Shown here: positions 16,015-24,684 of the stretch, in pieces | Numbering within the stretch: the stretch's first letter is position 1 | Layout of the letters: each line of letters begins with the position of its first letter | NCBI GenBank assembly: GCA_031546985.1 | Contig: JAVBJN010000049.1 | Span: 1-64,000, forward strand | Source of the DNA: JAVBJN01 sp031546985 | GTDB lineage: Bacteria; Bacteroidota; Bacteroidia; Chitinophagales; Chitinophagaceae | Direction of reading: 5' to 3' | DNA length: 64,000 nt | Made by a program: the position numbers and the translations under genes | Notes under the pieces: model-generated | Databases searched by the model: none | What the model was told of the DNA's origin: nothing | The model's input: the letters and a program-made list of their open reading frames with translations, nothing else

Positions 16015-16596
16015 TCATTTAAACAGCAACGCTTTAATCTCCGCTTCGGAGAGTTCTCTTACTTCGCCCGGTTTCATATCCTGCAAGGTAAGCCGCTCCA
16101 TGCGGTAGCGTATAAGCCGCAAGGTAGGGAAACCCACTTTGGCGGTCATGCGGCGCACCTGCCTGTTCTTTCCTTCTTTTAACGACAGGCTTATCCAGAT
16201 AGCGGGAATATTGGCGCGGTAGCGTATAGGAGGGTTGCGGTCGTGTACCACCGGATTGGTTAGCAATTGCGCCTTTGCGGGCCGCGTACGATGCGTTTTG
16301 CCATTAATGCTAATGTCTACCCCTTTCGATAATTGCAGCAGCGCATCTGGCCCCGGAGCGCCCTCTACCTGCACCCAGTATTCGCGCTCATGCCCATGCG
16401 CCGGATCAAGCAGGCGATGGTTGAGTTGGGTATCGTTGGTAAGGATCAGCAAGCCTTCGCTGTCATAGTCGAGGCGGCCCACCGGGTATACATCTTTAGG
16501 AAAGGTATATACATCGGCCAGCGTAGCTTTATCGCCTTCTTTACTGAACTGCGAAAGCACCTGGAATGGTTTGTAAACAATAAAATACTGCGGCAT
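16015..16596 (-). CDS. 23S rRNA pseudouridine synthase, RluE/RsuA type
   Basis: 193 aa. Cytoplasmic RNA-modifying enzyme that isomerises a uridine in 23S rRNA. Catalytic motif VGRLDYDSEGLLILTND holds the conserved Asp. Other family blocks: YFIVYKPFQVLSQF at the start, REYWVQVEGAP, GKNRQVRRMTAKVGFPTLRL and RLTLQDMKPGEVREL. It lacks an N-terminal S4 domain, like the short RluE form, so RluE is the best subfamily, but the exact target base cannot be read from sequence. Convergent with the DUF2911 gene. Confidence 0.9.
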   Translation of the reverse strand: MPQYFIVYKPFQVLSQFSKEGDKATLADVYTFPKDVYPVGRLDYDSEGLLILTNDTQLNHRLLDPAHGHEREYWVQVEGAPGPDALLQLSKGVDISINGKTHRTRPAKAQLLTNPVVHDRNPPIRYRANIPAIWISLSLKEGKNRQVRRMTAKVGFPTLRLIRYRMERLTLQDMKPGEVRELSEAEIKALLFK

Positions 16597-16650
16597 GCTT
16601 TTGAAAAAACTACTGAATTACGTTAGTTTGCCCCCACAAATTACTTTCTC

Positions 16651-17118
16651 ATGCTCAAACGAATCATTTTTATTCTGGTAGCGCTGCTGGCTTTGATCCA
16701 GATTATTCGTCCCGATAAAATTACAACGAACGATACTTCCGGCGATGTTTCTGTTTTATACACTACACCCGACGATGTAAAAAGCATTTTAAAAACCGCT
16801 TGCTACGATTGTCACAGTAACGAACCGGCATATCCGTGGTACTTTAATGTACAACCTGTGGGCTGGTGGTTGCAAAGCCATATCGACGAAGGACGCCATC
16901 ACCTCAACTTCTCTGCATTCAAAAATTATGACGCTAAAAAAGCCGATCATAAAATGGAAGAGGTGATAGAAGTAATTCAGCAAAACGAAATGCCGCTGGG
17001 TTCTTACACCCTTCTGCATAAAGAAGCAAAGCTAAGCGAAACCGATAAGCAGAAAATTATTGAGTGGGCTAAATCTGTGCGGCTTAAGATCCGCGCCGGC
17101 GATGCAGTGCAACCGTAA
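16651..17118 (+). CDS. Haem-binding domain protein (cytochrome c-like)
   Basis: 155 aa. N-terminal membrane anchor or signal segment (MLKRIIFILVALLALIQII), then a single haem c attachment motif Cys51-x2-Cys54-His55 (ACYDCHSNEPAYPWYFNVQP) and a distal conserved region VGWWLQSHIDEGRHHLNFS. A Met in EMPLGSYTLLHKEAKLS may be the axial ligand. This matches the short Bacteroidota haem-binding domain family, probably a periplasmic electron-transfer protein. Stand-alone gene; a minus-strand candidate RNA begins beyond its 3' end. Confidence 0.9.
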   Translation: MLKRIIFILVALLALIQIIRPDKITTNDTSGDVSVLYTTPDDVKSILKTACYDCHSNEPAYPWYFNVQPVGWWLQSHIDEGRHHLNFSAFKNYDAKKADHKMEEVIEVIQQNEMPLGSYTLLHKEAKLSETDKQKIIEWAKSVRLKIRAGDAVQP

Positions 17119-17130
17119 AATACAGGGCAC

Positions 17131-17289
17131 AAAAAAAGCCCGATTACGAATGCAACCGGACTTAGTATATGGGTTAGTAAGTATGCTTACCTTGAACAAT
17201 ATTAAAGAGATTTTTCGCACGAAGTAAAAAATGTATTTCAATTTTTATTCACACCGACCACAAAATGTGGATAACTCTCTTTAAGAACT
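17131..17289 (-). ncRNA. Candidate structured small RNA (about 160 nt)
   Basis: In a 304-base gap without a gene the minus strand has a full promoter (17294-17323), a likely start near 17289 and a terminator. Structure seen: TTAAAGAGA (minus 17284-17276) pairs exactly with TCTCTTTAA (minus 17210-17202), closing a 65-base domain with an internal hairpin CCACA-TTT-TGTGG (17270-17258). Next is a GTAAG/CTTAC hairpin (17190-17177), then terminator stem AGTCCGGTT / AATCGGGCT (17162-17154, 17145-17137; two G-U pairs) and T6-T7 (17137-17131). No open frame of interest. I cannot assign it to a named RNA family; 6S-like or trans-acting RNA are both possible. Confidence 0.55.
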
Positions 17290-17293
17290 ATAA

Positions 17294-17323
17294 CAAATTT
17301 AGTCTTCAATTTTTTCATTGCAA
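17294..17323 (-). promoter_or_regulatory. Promoter of the candidate small RNA
   Basis: On the minus strand TTG (17323-17321), a 19-base spacer, then TAAATTTG (17301-17294). This exactly fits the Bacteroidota consensus and points into the gap, away from lpxD. No minus-strand gene lies downstream before the terminator at 17131-17162. Confidence 0.65.
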
Positions 17324-17422
17324 AATTTTACTATCAGTTTTTTTATGGCACACTAAAATGTTTCACACTTCATTCACGTTAATCTGTATCGTACATTTGT
17401 GCCATCATACAATTCCTGCATC

Positions 17423-18367
17423 ATGAAATTTGAAAAACCGGTTTCGGTACAATGGATCGCTTCGTTTGTAAACGCAGAGTTGGCGGGCAATACAGCCCAG
17501 GAGGCAACCGGCCTAAATGAAATTCACAAAGTTGAAGCGGGCGACATCACATTTGTCGATAACGAAAAATATTACCAGAAAAGTTTAACAAGTGCGGCTA
17601 CAATTATTTTAATTAATAAAGCTACCGCATGCCCCGAAGGAAAGACTTTGCTCATTTGCAACGATCCTTTTGAAGCATATGTGAAATTGGTGAAGCACTT
17701 CCGACCATTTGTTGCTGCAACCGCAGCAGTAAGCGACACTGCTGTAATTGGTGAAGGCACCGTGCTGCAACCCAATGTATTTGTAGGCCATCATGTGCGC
17801 ATTGGTAAGAACTGTATCATTCATCCCAACGTTACCATCTACGACTACAGTGTGATTGGCGATAACGTAATCATTCATGCAGGCACTGTAATTGGTGCCG
17901 ATGCGTTTTATTTTAAAACACGCAAAGACCGTGAATGCATTTACGATAAAATGGAAAGCTGCGGCCGTGTGGTGATTCACGACAATGTAGAAATTGGCGC
18001 GGGTTGCACCATCGATAAAGGAGTAAGCGGCGATACCATTATCGGGCAAGGCACTAAATTCGACAACCATATTCACATAGGTCACGGTGCGGTAATTGGC
18101 AAAAACTGTTTGTTTGCTGCGCAGGTAGGCATTGGTGGCAAAGCCATTATCGAAGACGAAGTTATTCTCTGGGGGCAGGTTGGTGTAAGCAAAGACCTCG
18201 TGATTGGCAAAGGCGCTATTGTATTTGCACAAAGCGGTGTACCCTCCTCTATCGAGGGCGGTAAAAAATACTTTGGCAGCCCGGTAGAAGATGCCCGTGA
18301 GAAAATGAAAGAGCTGAACTTTATTAAACGCATTCCTGAAATCTGGGAAAAGGTTAAAGACAAATAA
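17423..18367 (+). CDS. LpxD-like UDP-3-O-acylglucosamine N-acyltransferase
   Basis: 314 aa from the ATG at 17423 (MKFEKPVSVQWIASFVNAE); an ATG at 17399 overlaps the -7 box TACATTTG (17392-17399) and is unlikely. N-terminal uridine-binding domain (about 1-95) with EAGDITFVDNEKYYQ, then left-handed beta-helix hexapeptide repeats (about 100-260: AVIGEGTVLQPNVFVGHHVR, HPNVTIYDYSVIGDNVIIHA, NHIHIGHGAVIGKN), ending in a C-terminal helix. The NHIHIGH segment carries the catalytic His. It acts in lipid A synthesis on the cytoplasmic side. No other lpx gene is adjacent, so it could be a second LpxD-like copy with a related acyl-transfer role. Confidence 0.85.
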   Translation: MKFEKPVSVQWIASFVNAELAGNTAQEATGLNEIHKVEAGDITFVDNEKYYQKSLTSAATIILINKATACPEGKTLLICNDPFEAYVKLVKHFRPFVAATAAVSDTAVIGEGTVLQPNVFVGHHVRIGKNCIIHPNVTIYDYSVIGDNVIIHAGTVIGADAFYFKTRKDRECIYDKMESCGRVVIHDNVEIGAGCTIDKGVSGDTIIGQGTKFDNHIHIGHGAVIGKNCLFAAQVGIGGKAIIEDEVILWGQVGVSKDLVIGKGAIVFAQSGVPSSIEGGKKYFGSPVEDAREKMKELNFIKRIPEIWEKVKDK

Positions 18368-18378
18368 GTATGTGCAAA

Positions 18379-18408
18379 AAGGAGTCTCCCAACGGAGACT
18401 CCTTTTTT
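18379..18408 (+). terminator. Terminator of lpxD-like gene
   Basis: AAGGAGTCTCC (18379-18389) pairs exactly with GGAGACTCCTT (18394-18404), followed by a T run to 18408. Confidence 0.9.
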
Positions 18409-18412
18409 ATGA

Positions 18413-18500
18413 AGTCATTCTGCAACCAGCCTCAACGAGAGAGATGCTGCTTCGCCTCCTGTGTCCCCGAAGGGTGGGGACAGGCGGGTGCAGCATGACA
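18413..18500. repeat. Intergenic repeat, family with 15900-15985
   Basis: Contains AGATGCTGCTTCGCCTCC, then TGTCCCC/GGGGACA hairpin (about 18462-18482) and GCAGCATGACATC. Outside genes, between the convergent lpxD-like and SDR genes. Confidence 0.4.
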
Positions 18501-18557
18501 TCTTTAAAACAAAGAAAGCAGCCCGTTGGACTGCTTTCTTCTCTATGACTAATTAAT

Positions 18558-19532
18558 CTATTTATTCTTAAAATGGTGCGCCATCTTTTGCGCGGTTTGT
18601 AGCAGTGGCGTATAACTAAATTCAGGTAAGCGGTTCAGCAATTTATCGTTGTTATAATAGCAGTGCATTAATGCGGTGCGGGTAGTCTCTTTGGTGATCA
18701 GCGGATCGGAACCCGACATCCAGCTTCTGATTTTCTCCAGCCGCCAGATTACGTTAGACAGGAACGGCGTTACAGGCTTGTGCGGTTCTTTTACCTCCAA
18801 TGCCTGGGCCATAGCCCTAAGCACTTCCTGGTATGTAAAATTGCCGCCCGATACTACAAAACGTTCACCTCGGATATCACTTTCCATCAACTGCACCATC
18901 GCTTCCGTTACATCATCTACATCTACAAAGCCATTGGTACCTGTGGTATACCACGGAAAACCTTCTGCCACTTTTTTCATCAGCTTGGCAGAGCTTTGCT
19001 CATAATTGCCAGGGCCCAGAATAATAGCAGGGTTTACGATCACAGCATTCAACCCTTCGGCCACGCCGCGCCATACTTCTATCTCGCCCAGGTATTTGCT
19101 TACTGCATAACCCGAGTTTTGTTTGCTTTCTTCCCACTCGGTTTTTTCATCCAGTTTCAATCCGTCCTTAGCCCGGCCCAATGCGGCAATAGAGCTCACA
19201 TGCACCAGTTTACGCACGCCAAAATCCAGGCAAAAGTTCACAATATTAGCTGTACCCTCGCGGTTGAGGTGCAGCATGCGCCGCTTATGCTTAGGATCGA
19301 AAGAAACATAGCCCGCGCAGTGGTACACTTCTGTAATGCCCTCAAAAATGGTTTCCAGGTCTATTACATCCAGTATATCGCCTTTCACCCATTCTACCTG
19401 TTCCCGCACTTCGGTACCCATCCATTCGGGAAAATGGCCGCGGTGCACAGCTCTTACCGGCACACCTTCGCTCACCAGTTTTTTCAACAGGTGACCGCCC
19501 AGCAAACCAGTACCTCCGGTAACAAGAATCAT
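18558..19532 (-). CDS. NAD(P)-dependent epimerase/reductase (extended SDR family)
   Basis: 324 aa. Rossmann fold with glycine motif VTGGTGLLGGHLLKKL at the N-terminus, D-loop AVHRGHFPEW, VYHCAGYVSFDPKHKRRM, active-site YAVSKYLGE (Tyr-x3-Lys) and NPAIILGPGNYEQSS. This is the extended SDR pattern of dihydroflavonol-reductase-like and 3-beta-HSD-like proteins. The substrate cannot be told from sequence. Single gene on the minus strand, ending in the gap that holds the 18.4 kb repeat. Next upstream is pheS, 55 bases away. Confidence 0.85.
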   Translation of the reverse strand: MILVTGGTGLLGGHLLKKLVSEGVPVRAVHRGHFPEWMGTEVREQVEWVKGDILDVIDLETIFEGITEVYHCAGYVSFDPKHKRRMLHLNREGTANIVNFCLDFGVRKLVHVSSIAALGRAKDGLKLDEKTEWEESKQNSGYAVSKYLGEIEVWRGVAEGLNAVIVNPAIILGPGNYEQSSAKLMKKVAEGFPWYTTGTNGFVDVDDVTEAMVQLMESDIRGERFVVSGGNFTYQEVLRAMAQALEVKEPHKPVTPFLSNVIWRLEKIRSWMSGSDPLITKETTRTALMHCYYNNDKLLNRLPEFSYTPLLQTAQKMAHHFKNK

Positions 19533-19587
19533 GTGTGATTGACGCGTTAAGAATGATCAGATTACAATTACTTAAAAGCGGGGATAT

Positions 19588-20622
19588 TTATTCCATTACC
19601 CCCTCGAACTGCCGCAGAAAACGCACATCGTTTTCGCTAAACAGCCGCAGGTCTTTAATGCCGTATTTCATCATGGTAATGCGCTCGATACCCATACCAA
19701 AAGCAAATCCGGTGTATACTTCGGGATCGATGCCGCAGTTGCTCAGCACATTCGGATGCACCATACCACAACCCAGTATCTCTACCCAGCCGGTATGCTT
19801 GCACACATTGCAACCTTTACCACCGCAAATAAAGCAGCTCACATCCATCTCGGCGCTAGGCTCGGTAAACGGAAAGTAAGACGGGCGGAAGCGCACCTGG
19901 GTTTCGGGACCAAACATTTCGGTTACAAAATGATAGAGCACCTGTTTCAGATCGGCAAACGATACGTTTGTATCGATATACAATCCTTCTACCTGGTGAA
20001 AAAAGCAGTGTGCACGGGCGCTTACGGTTTCGTTGCGGAACACGCGGCCGGGAAACACCTGGCGAATGGGCAATACGCCCTCTTCCATAACCCTTACCTG
20101 CACACTGGAGGTTTGGGTACGCAGCAGCACCGCAGGGTCTTGCGAGATGTAAAAAGTATCCTGCATATCTCTAGCAGGGTGGTTATCGGGCAGGTTTAAT
20201 GCAGTAAAGTTGTGCCAGTCGTCTTCAATCTCCGGCCCTTCGGCTACGGTAAAACCGATTTTGCTGAAGATGGAAATGATCTGGTTGCGCACGATGCTTA
20301 TCGGGTGACGGCTGCCGATGGGCGTAGGCTCGCCGGGCAGGGTCAGATCTTCTGCTACGGCCTGTACCTGTTTGCCATTCTGCTGCAGGTGTTTAAACGC
20401 TTCAAATTTGCCTTCGGCCAGTTGTTTGAATTCGTTCAGCACCTGTCCAAAAGCTTTCTTCTGGTCGTTGGGCACATTCTTCATTTCACCGAAAATGGCC
20501 TTCACGATACCTTTGGTACCCAAAAAGCGAATACGGTATTGCTCCAGTTCGTCTGCACTGGCAGGCGTAAAAGCGTCGATCTCCGATCTGTATTGTTCCA
20601 GTTGTTGCTGAATCAGTTCCAT
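19588..20622 (-). CDS. pheS: Phenylalanine--tRNA ligase alpha subunit
   Basis: 344 aa from the ATG at 20622 (MELIQQQLEQYRSEIDAF). Class II aminoacyl-tRNA synthetase; charges tRNA-Phe with PheT, which is not in this window. Motifs: coiled-coil N-terminus with RIRFLGTKGIVKAIFG, motif 2 RVFRNETVSARAHCFFHQVEG, and motif 3 GFAFGMGIERITMMKYGI. A Cys quartet in SCFICGGKGCNVCKHTGWVE is typical of this lineage. An ATG at 20649 is upstream of a TATCTTTG box (20636-20629), so the downstream start is preferred. Confidence 0.97.
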   Translation of the reverse strand: MELIQQQLEQYRSEIDAFTPASADELEQYRIRFLGTKGIVKAIFGEMKNVPNDQKKAFGQVLNEFKQLAEGKFEAFKHLQQNGKQVQAVAEDLTLPGEPTPIGSRHPISIVRNQIISIFSKIGFTVAEGPEIEDDWHNFTALNLPDNHPARDMQDTFYISQDPAVLLRTQTSSVQVRVMEEGVLPIRQVFPGRVFRNETVSARAHCFFHQVEGLYIDTNVSFADLKQVLYHFVTEMFGPETQVRFRPSYFPFTEPSAEMDVSCFICGGKGCNVCKHTGWVEILGCGMVHPNVLSNCGIDPEVYTGFAFGMGIERITMMKYGIKDLRLFSENDVRFLRQFEGVME

Positions 20623-20628
20623 AGTGTG

Positions 20629-20636
20629 CAAAGATA
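20629..20636 (-). promoter_or_regulatory. -7 box directly before pheS
   Basis: TATCTTTG on the minus strand (20636-20629), ending 6 bases before the ATG at 20622. Transcription would begin at or within a few bases of the start codon. No matching -33 TTG was found at 19-20 bases. Confidence 0.5.
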
Positions 20637-20720
20637 ACAGTTCTGCCATGCTTTCGGTTAAGCGAAAACAATAATTTATAGCGTCCTCATTTTCTATTAC
20701 TAAATTTGTAATTTAAACGC

Positions 20721-22247
20721 ATGAAAGCCATATCAACCTTCCTCCCGCTCTTATTGTTCGCGGTAGCTTCAAAAGCTACGCCAACCCAGATCAATTTCAG
20801 GCTCAAAGATTCCAGCCCGGAGGCACTGGAACTTGCTCCTTTATACGCCAGCACCCAGGGTTTATTCAAAATCCGGGTGCCCGGCTCGGCAGATGGTATT
20901 TACCGGTTTCAAACCAACCTTACCACACCTTTACAATATTCTGTAAGCAGCTCCGATGACGAATTGGGTTTCGACTTTTTTGTAGAACCCGGCGATTCAA
21001 TCAATATAACCCTTAAACCCAGGCAATTTGGTATAAACCTGCTCAATTATACAGGCAACAATACCGGCAAGCTTATTTTTGAATTTTTCGAACGCAAACA
21101 TTTCGACATGTTTAGCCTCTCGGTTGAGAACCAGGGCGTAATGCAAAGCCAAAGTGCAGAAAACTATGCGCGGCATGTAGACGCACTGTGCAACCTGAAA
21201 CTTAACTTCCTGGTGGCTTTTGATAGGTTTACCCGCTTCTGGAATCTCTCCCGGTTTTACCTTACGCCCGAATATATGCAATACAAGGCTGCCACTTACA
21301 TATACGGTGCTGCCAAAGATAAGATGGGGTACACCAGTTTCCGGGCAGGGCAAGATGCCATGAACAGCCAAACGGAAACGACAGACAGCGCACGTAAAAA
21401 ATATGAGCCATCAGCTACCTATTTTGCTTTTACCCAAAAATTGTCGGTAAACAACGATGCGCTGGTTAACCATTTCGAATACCTCAGGTATGTAAAAGCG
21501 GTAATGGGGCATCGGTACAAAGAGCAACCAGGAGAGAAAAAGAAAGGAGCGGACTATACCGCAGGTTATTTTCGCTTCGCACAAAACCATCTCACAGGTG
21601 CCACCCGCGACGCGGTACTCAGCTCTATTATTACAGACAGGTACCGCTTTGGAGACCCAGCCAGCGTAGAAGACCTGACCAACGAACTTATCCTTACCAC
21701 CAAAGATACCAGCATAAAAAACGGAATTATAGCCATACAACAGTATTACAAACCGTTGAGTAAAGGCCAACCAGCCCCTGATTTTATACTAAAGGACCTG
21801 AACGGAAAAAACGTATCGCTCAGCGATTACAAGAACAAAACCGTACTGCTCAACTTTACCAGCCTGGGTTGCATGGGTTGCCGCATGCAATTGCCGCACG
21901 AAAAGAAACTGGCGGCCCGGTTTGAAAAAGATTCGTTTGTAATCCTGAAAGTATACATGGGCAATGACCCCGATATTCTAAAAAGGGAAATAAAACCGGG
22001 TGCACCCGGCGTAGTGTTGTGCCTGCCCGAAGGATATGAGAGCAAAGTGGCTAAAGATTATAGAATAAGCGGTGTACCAGAGTACTTCCTGATTAAGCCA
22101 GGGGGCAAATTTGCGGTAAACGGGCAAAGCTACCCCAGTAATTCCATAACAGCAATCCAGATTCAGGAAACCCTACCGCCACAGGCAGCACTTACCGATA
22201 AGCAGCCCAGATTGGTGCAATCGGGCATAACCCGCCCAAAACCTTAA
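20721..22247 (+). CDS. TlpA-like thioredoxin-fold exported protein
   Basis: 508 aa with a signal peptide (MKAISTFLPLLLFAVASKAT). The long N-terminal half (about 20-340) is a Bacteroidota-specific beta/helical region (DUF4369-like layout not firmly recognised). The C-terminal AhpC/TSA-type thioredoxin domain (about 345-480) begins QPAPDFILKDLNGKNVSLSD and has active site Cys384-Met-Gly-Cys387 (LGCMGCRMQLPHEK) and cis-Pro in SGVPEYFLIKPGG. Likely a periplasmic thiol-disulfide oxidoreductase. A -7 box TAAATTTG (20701-20708) precedes the ATG. The 3' end overlaps the convergent DUF4157 gene by 4 bases. Confidence 0.85.
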   Translation: MKAISTFLPLLLFAVASKATPTQINFRLKDSSPEALELAPLYASTQGLFKIRVPGSADGIYRFQTNLTTPLQYSVSSSDDELGFDFFVEPGDSINITLKPRQFGINLLNYTGNNTGKLIFEFFERKHFDMFSLSVENQGVMQSQSAENYARHVDALCNLKLNFLVAFDRFTRFWNLSRFYLTPEYMQYKAATYIYGAAKDKMGYTSFRAGQDAMNSQTETTDSARKKYEPSATYFAFTQKLSVNNDALVNHFEYLRYVKAVMGHRYKEQPGEKKKGADYTAGYFRFAQNHLTGATRDAVLSSIITDRYRFGDPASVEDLTNELILTTKDTSIKNGIIAIQQYYKPLSKGQPAPDFILKDLNGKNVSLSDYKNKTVLLNFTSLGCMGCRMQLPHEKKLAARFEKDSFVILKVYMGNDPDILKREIKPGAPGVVLCLPEGYESKVAKDYRISGVPEYFLIKPGGKFAVNGQSYPSNSITAIQIQETLPPQAALTDKQPRLVQSGITRPKP

Positions 22248-23386
22248 AAACGGCCACCCAATGTAAAGCCCACCACCAGTCTGTTGGTAGGATCGTAGCT
22301 CAGGTTAAAGGCCGCGCCAAATTGTATGCGCCTGCGGCCCGATTCGGTGATGCGCTCTACCAGGTCTACCGTTTCGGATATGTTTTCGATATCGGACTGG
22401 TACATGTTGTAATAACCAATAGGGTCCTGCAAGCCGTAGGGCAGGCCGCCTACCATATTGGTGAGTGAATTGCCGCCGGCGGTAAAGGTGTTTTGCATGC
22501 TGGCAAAGGATGGCAGCAATGGCGCGCCATAACGCAGGCCGAGGCTAAAACGGCCCTGATCGGGGCGCGTAGAGGCACTAAGATTCCACTGGCCGTACGA
22601 GCCACCTAAGGAGAAGATGTTATCGCCGGGTGTCCAGCCAATGCGGGCGCTAAAATCGCGGAAACGGGTGTTAAACGACAAGGCATCGCCATACTGGTAA
22701 GACAAGCCTGCCATAAAGCCGCGGGTGCGGTAGTCGAGCTGCACATGACTGGTATCGGCATTGAGCACAAAATGGAATAAACGGAGTTTTAGTTCGGGTG
22801 GCAATACCGAGAAATCAACAGTTGGGCCACCTTCGCCGGTTTCTTCTTCGCCATCGCGCTGCACCATTCCCGCATTGCCCTGCTGCTGCACGGTATGCGT
22901 TAACTCATGCGCCAGCAACCTGCGGCCGCTTTCGCTTTCGGGCTGGTACCGGCCCGCTCCAAAGAAGATATGATCGCCCACGGTATAGGCTTTGGCCTGC
23001 ATGGCATGGGCCGACTCGTTGGCGGCGGCATCGTTGTGGATCTGCACACGCGAAAGATCGCTGCGCAAAGCGGGTTCAAAAAAAGTGCGGGCGCTGGCGG
23101 GCAATGGTTGGCTGCCCGAGAAGAACGGAATAGCCGAAGCGGAAACCTGTTGCGGCCCCGCACCGCTGGCAGCACGGCTCACACCCGGCTGGCCCATTTT
23201 TAATGCAGGCGCCGCCTGTTGCCCGTTTACAGCGCCGGAAGCAATTTTAGTGGCTTCCTGCTCGTAAGCATCACCCGTTTTACTTACCGGAAATTTATCT
23301 CCGGCAGTAAAAAAATGTGGCGGTGGCGATGTTGTATTTATGCGGCGTATGGATTCGGAACTTCTCATGATATCTGGTTTAAACAA
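22244..23386 (-). CDS. DUF4157 (eCIS-core) protein with beta-rich C-terminal domain
   Basis: 380 aa. Residues about 30-50 (KFPVSKTGDAYEQEATKIAS) match the signature QPKLEIN-PxDxYExEADxV of the two other DUF4157-type proteins nearby. DUF4157 core about 100-170: LSRVQIHNDAAANESAHAM, AKAYTVGDHIFFGAGRYQPE and HELTH (His160-Glu161-His164), a zinc-metallopeptidase-like motif. GMVQRD follows at 173-178. The remainder (about 200-380) is rich in alternating aromatic strands (GFMAGLSYQYGDALSFNTRF, FSLGLRYGAPLLPSF, VVGFTLGGRF) and ends in Phe, like a small outer-membrane-type barrel. No signal peptide. Starts 5 bases after the 430-aa gene; probably same operon. Confidence 0.85.
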   Translation of the reverse strand: MFKPDIMRSSESIRRINTTSPPPHFFTAGDKFPVSKTGDAYEQEATKIASGAVNGQQAAPALKMGQPGVSRAASGAGPQQVSASAIPFFSGSQPLPASARTFFEPALRSDLSRVQIHNDAAANESAHAMQAKAYTVGDHIFFGAGRYQPESESGRRLLAHELTHTVQQQGNAGMVQRDGEEETGEGGPTVDFSVLPPELKLRLFHFVLNADTSHVQLDYRTRGFMAGLSYQYGDALSFNTRFRDFSARIGWTPGDNIFSLGGSYGQWNLSASTRPDQGRFSLGLRYGAPLLPSFASMQNTFTAGGNSLTNMVGGLPYGLQDPIGYYNMYQSDIENISETVDLVERITESGRRRIQFGAAFNLSYDPTNRLVVGFTLGGRF

Positions 23387-23391
23387 TACAG

Positions 23392-24684
23392 CTATAATTC
23401 GCTGGGGAAATACCTGCCCGACAAGTCAAAATCGCTGGCATTGCGCGGGGTTATCTTGCCCAGTATTTCTATGTAATTGTAAATGCCCACATCTGGCAGA
23501 TCGTTGAAGTAAGAGGTGAAATTGCTGCCATCTGCAGCCAGGTCCTCAAGGTGCCTGCCGGTGTTGGTTACTTCTGGTTCGTACGACCGTAATTGCCCTG
23601 TAGCGGAGTCTTTAAGCACCAACAACTGGTGCCCGCCCTGGTGGTCGCGTACAAGATCTATGCGGCTATGATCGGGCCGGGTAGATGCATCAATACGGCG
23701 CATCCTCACCTGCCGGCCATTTACATTTACCAGCATATTATCGGAGGTGGCTACCCCATCTTCTTCCAGCTGGTCAAAGGTGGAGTTAAACACCACATTC
23801 CAGGTGGTTACCACCAATTGTTCACCATTCTGCAAAGCATTGGCCTGCGCCAGCACCTCTGCGGGGTTGTTGCACCAGATGTTCAGCGCTTGCATATTGC
23901 GGTTAATGTCAAATGCCGTTACAATGCGTGATCGTATTTCGGAGCCCGGCGTACCACTCACATCATCGTAAAAAAGATCGTGCATTGCCTCCTGGGCCCA
24001 GTGCAGATCGGCAAAGGTGGCCCGGCGGTCGGTTATCCGGTCTTTTACATGTTCCAACACCTGCAAGGCGGTAGCGGCCCGTGGTGCGGAGCCTCCGGCC
24101 AGTAGACCTTCCAACGCTACCGAACCAATATAATCGGCAGTAGCCTGTGGCCCTTCGGCGATGTAACTGGCCATGGCTACAGCTTGCACGCAACGTACGG
24201 CATCGCTGTCGGTTCCTGGCAATGTATCATATTGCCCCAGGCGGGTAAGTATATCCTGCCCGTTCCAGCCCGAGGTGGTGTAGGGCAACGCAGCTGTGGG
24301 ATCGGGCGAGTTAAGCGCAACCGCCTCATCGCCCCTGGCCATCGTTATACCTCCCGTACCTGCCCCGGCGCCTCTGAGGCTGCTCAGGTCGCTAAAAGTA
24401 TCTTCTACACCCCGGTTGCGCGCTGTTACGGTTAGTGGTGGCATGTCTACTACATCGCGTTGTATCATACCCTCTGCACCCGAAGAAGGTTTTACCTGCG
24501 GAAAACTGAAAAAAGAACCGGAATTATCCATCACCTGGTCGGCCACACGATCGGCCTCCTGCTCGTACCTGTCGCCAGGTTCGTTAATCTCCAGCTTGGG
24601 CTGGATAAACAGATCGGTAGCCGGAGGGGCGGGTTGGCCCACATAAGTTCCGTTGGGAGACATGGTTTGTTGCATACTGGTCAT
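23392..24684 (-). CDS. DUF4157-associated protein with possible Cys/His enzyme domain
   Basis: 430 aa. N-terminal signature IQPKLEINEPGDRYEQEAD (28-45) and EGMIQRD (71-77) are shared with the two neighbouring DUF4157 proteins, but the HExxH core itself is absent. The rest is a separate domain (about 90-430): Cys165 in DAVRCVQAVAMASYIAEG, a helical middle, then VRDHQGGHQLLVLKDSATGQ (His352) and RSYEPE. The Cys, then His before a beta strand, then an acidic residue, recall papain-like or transglutaminase-like folds, but this is a guess. No signal peptide, no membrane segment. Predicted cargo/effector role rests on the shared N-terminus. Starts 258 bases after the 157-aa gene. Confidence 0.7.
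   Translation of the reverse strand: MTSMQQTMSPNGTYVGQPAPPATDLFIQPKLEINEPGDRYEQEADRVADQVMDNSGSFFSFPQVKPSSGAEGMIQRDVVDMPPLTVTARNRGVEDTFSDLSSLRGAGAGTGGITMARGDEAVALNSPDPTAALPYTTSGWNGQDILTRLGQYDTLPGTDSDAVRCVQAVAMASYIAEGPQATADYIGSVALEGLLAGGSAPRAATALQVLEHVKDRITDRRATFADLHWAQEAMHDLFYDDVSGTPGSEIRSRIVTAFDINRNMQALNIWCNNPAEVLAQANALQNGEQLVVTTWNVVFNSTFDQLEEDGVATSDNMLVNVNGRQVRMRRIDASTRPDHSRIDLVRDHQGGHQLLVLKDSATGQLRSYEPEVTNTGRHLEDLAADGSNFTSYFNDLPDVGIYNYIEILGKITPRNASDFDLSGRYFPSEL

Noticed and set aside
17032..17241. 69-codon minus-strand frame in the small RNA region
   Set aside because: Overlaps the haem protein gene and the RNA terminator; no family features.
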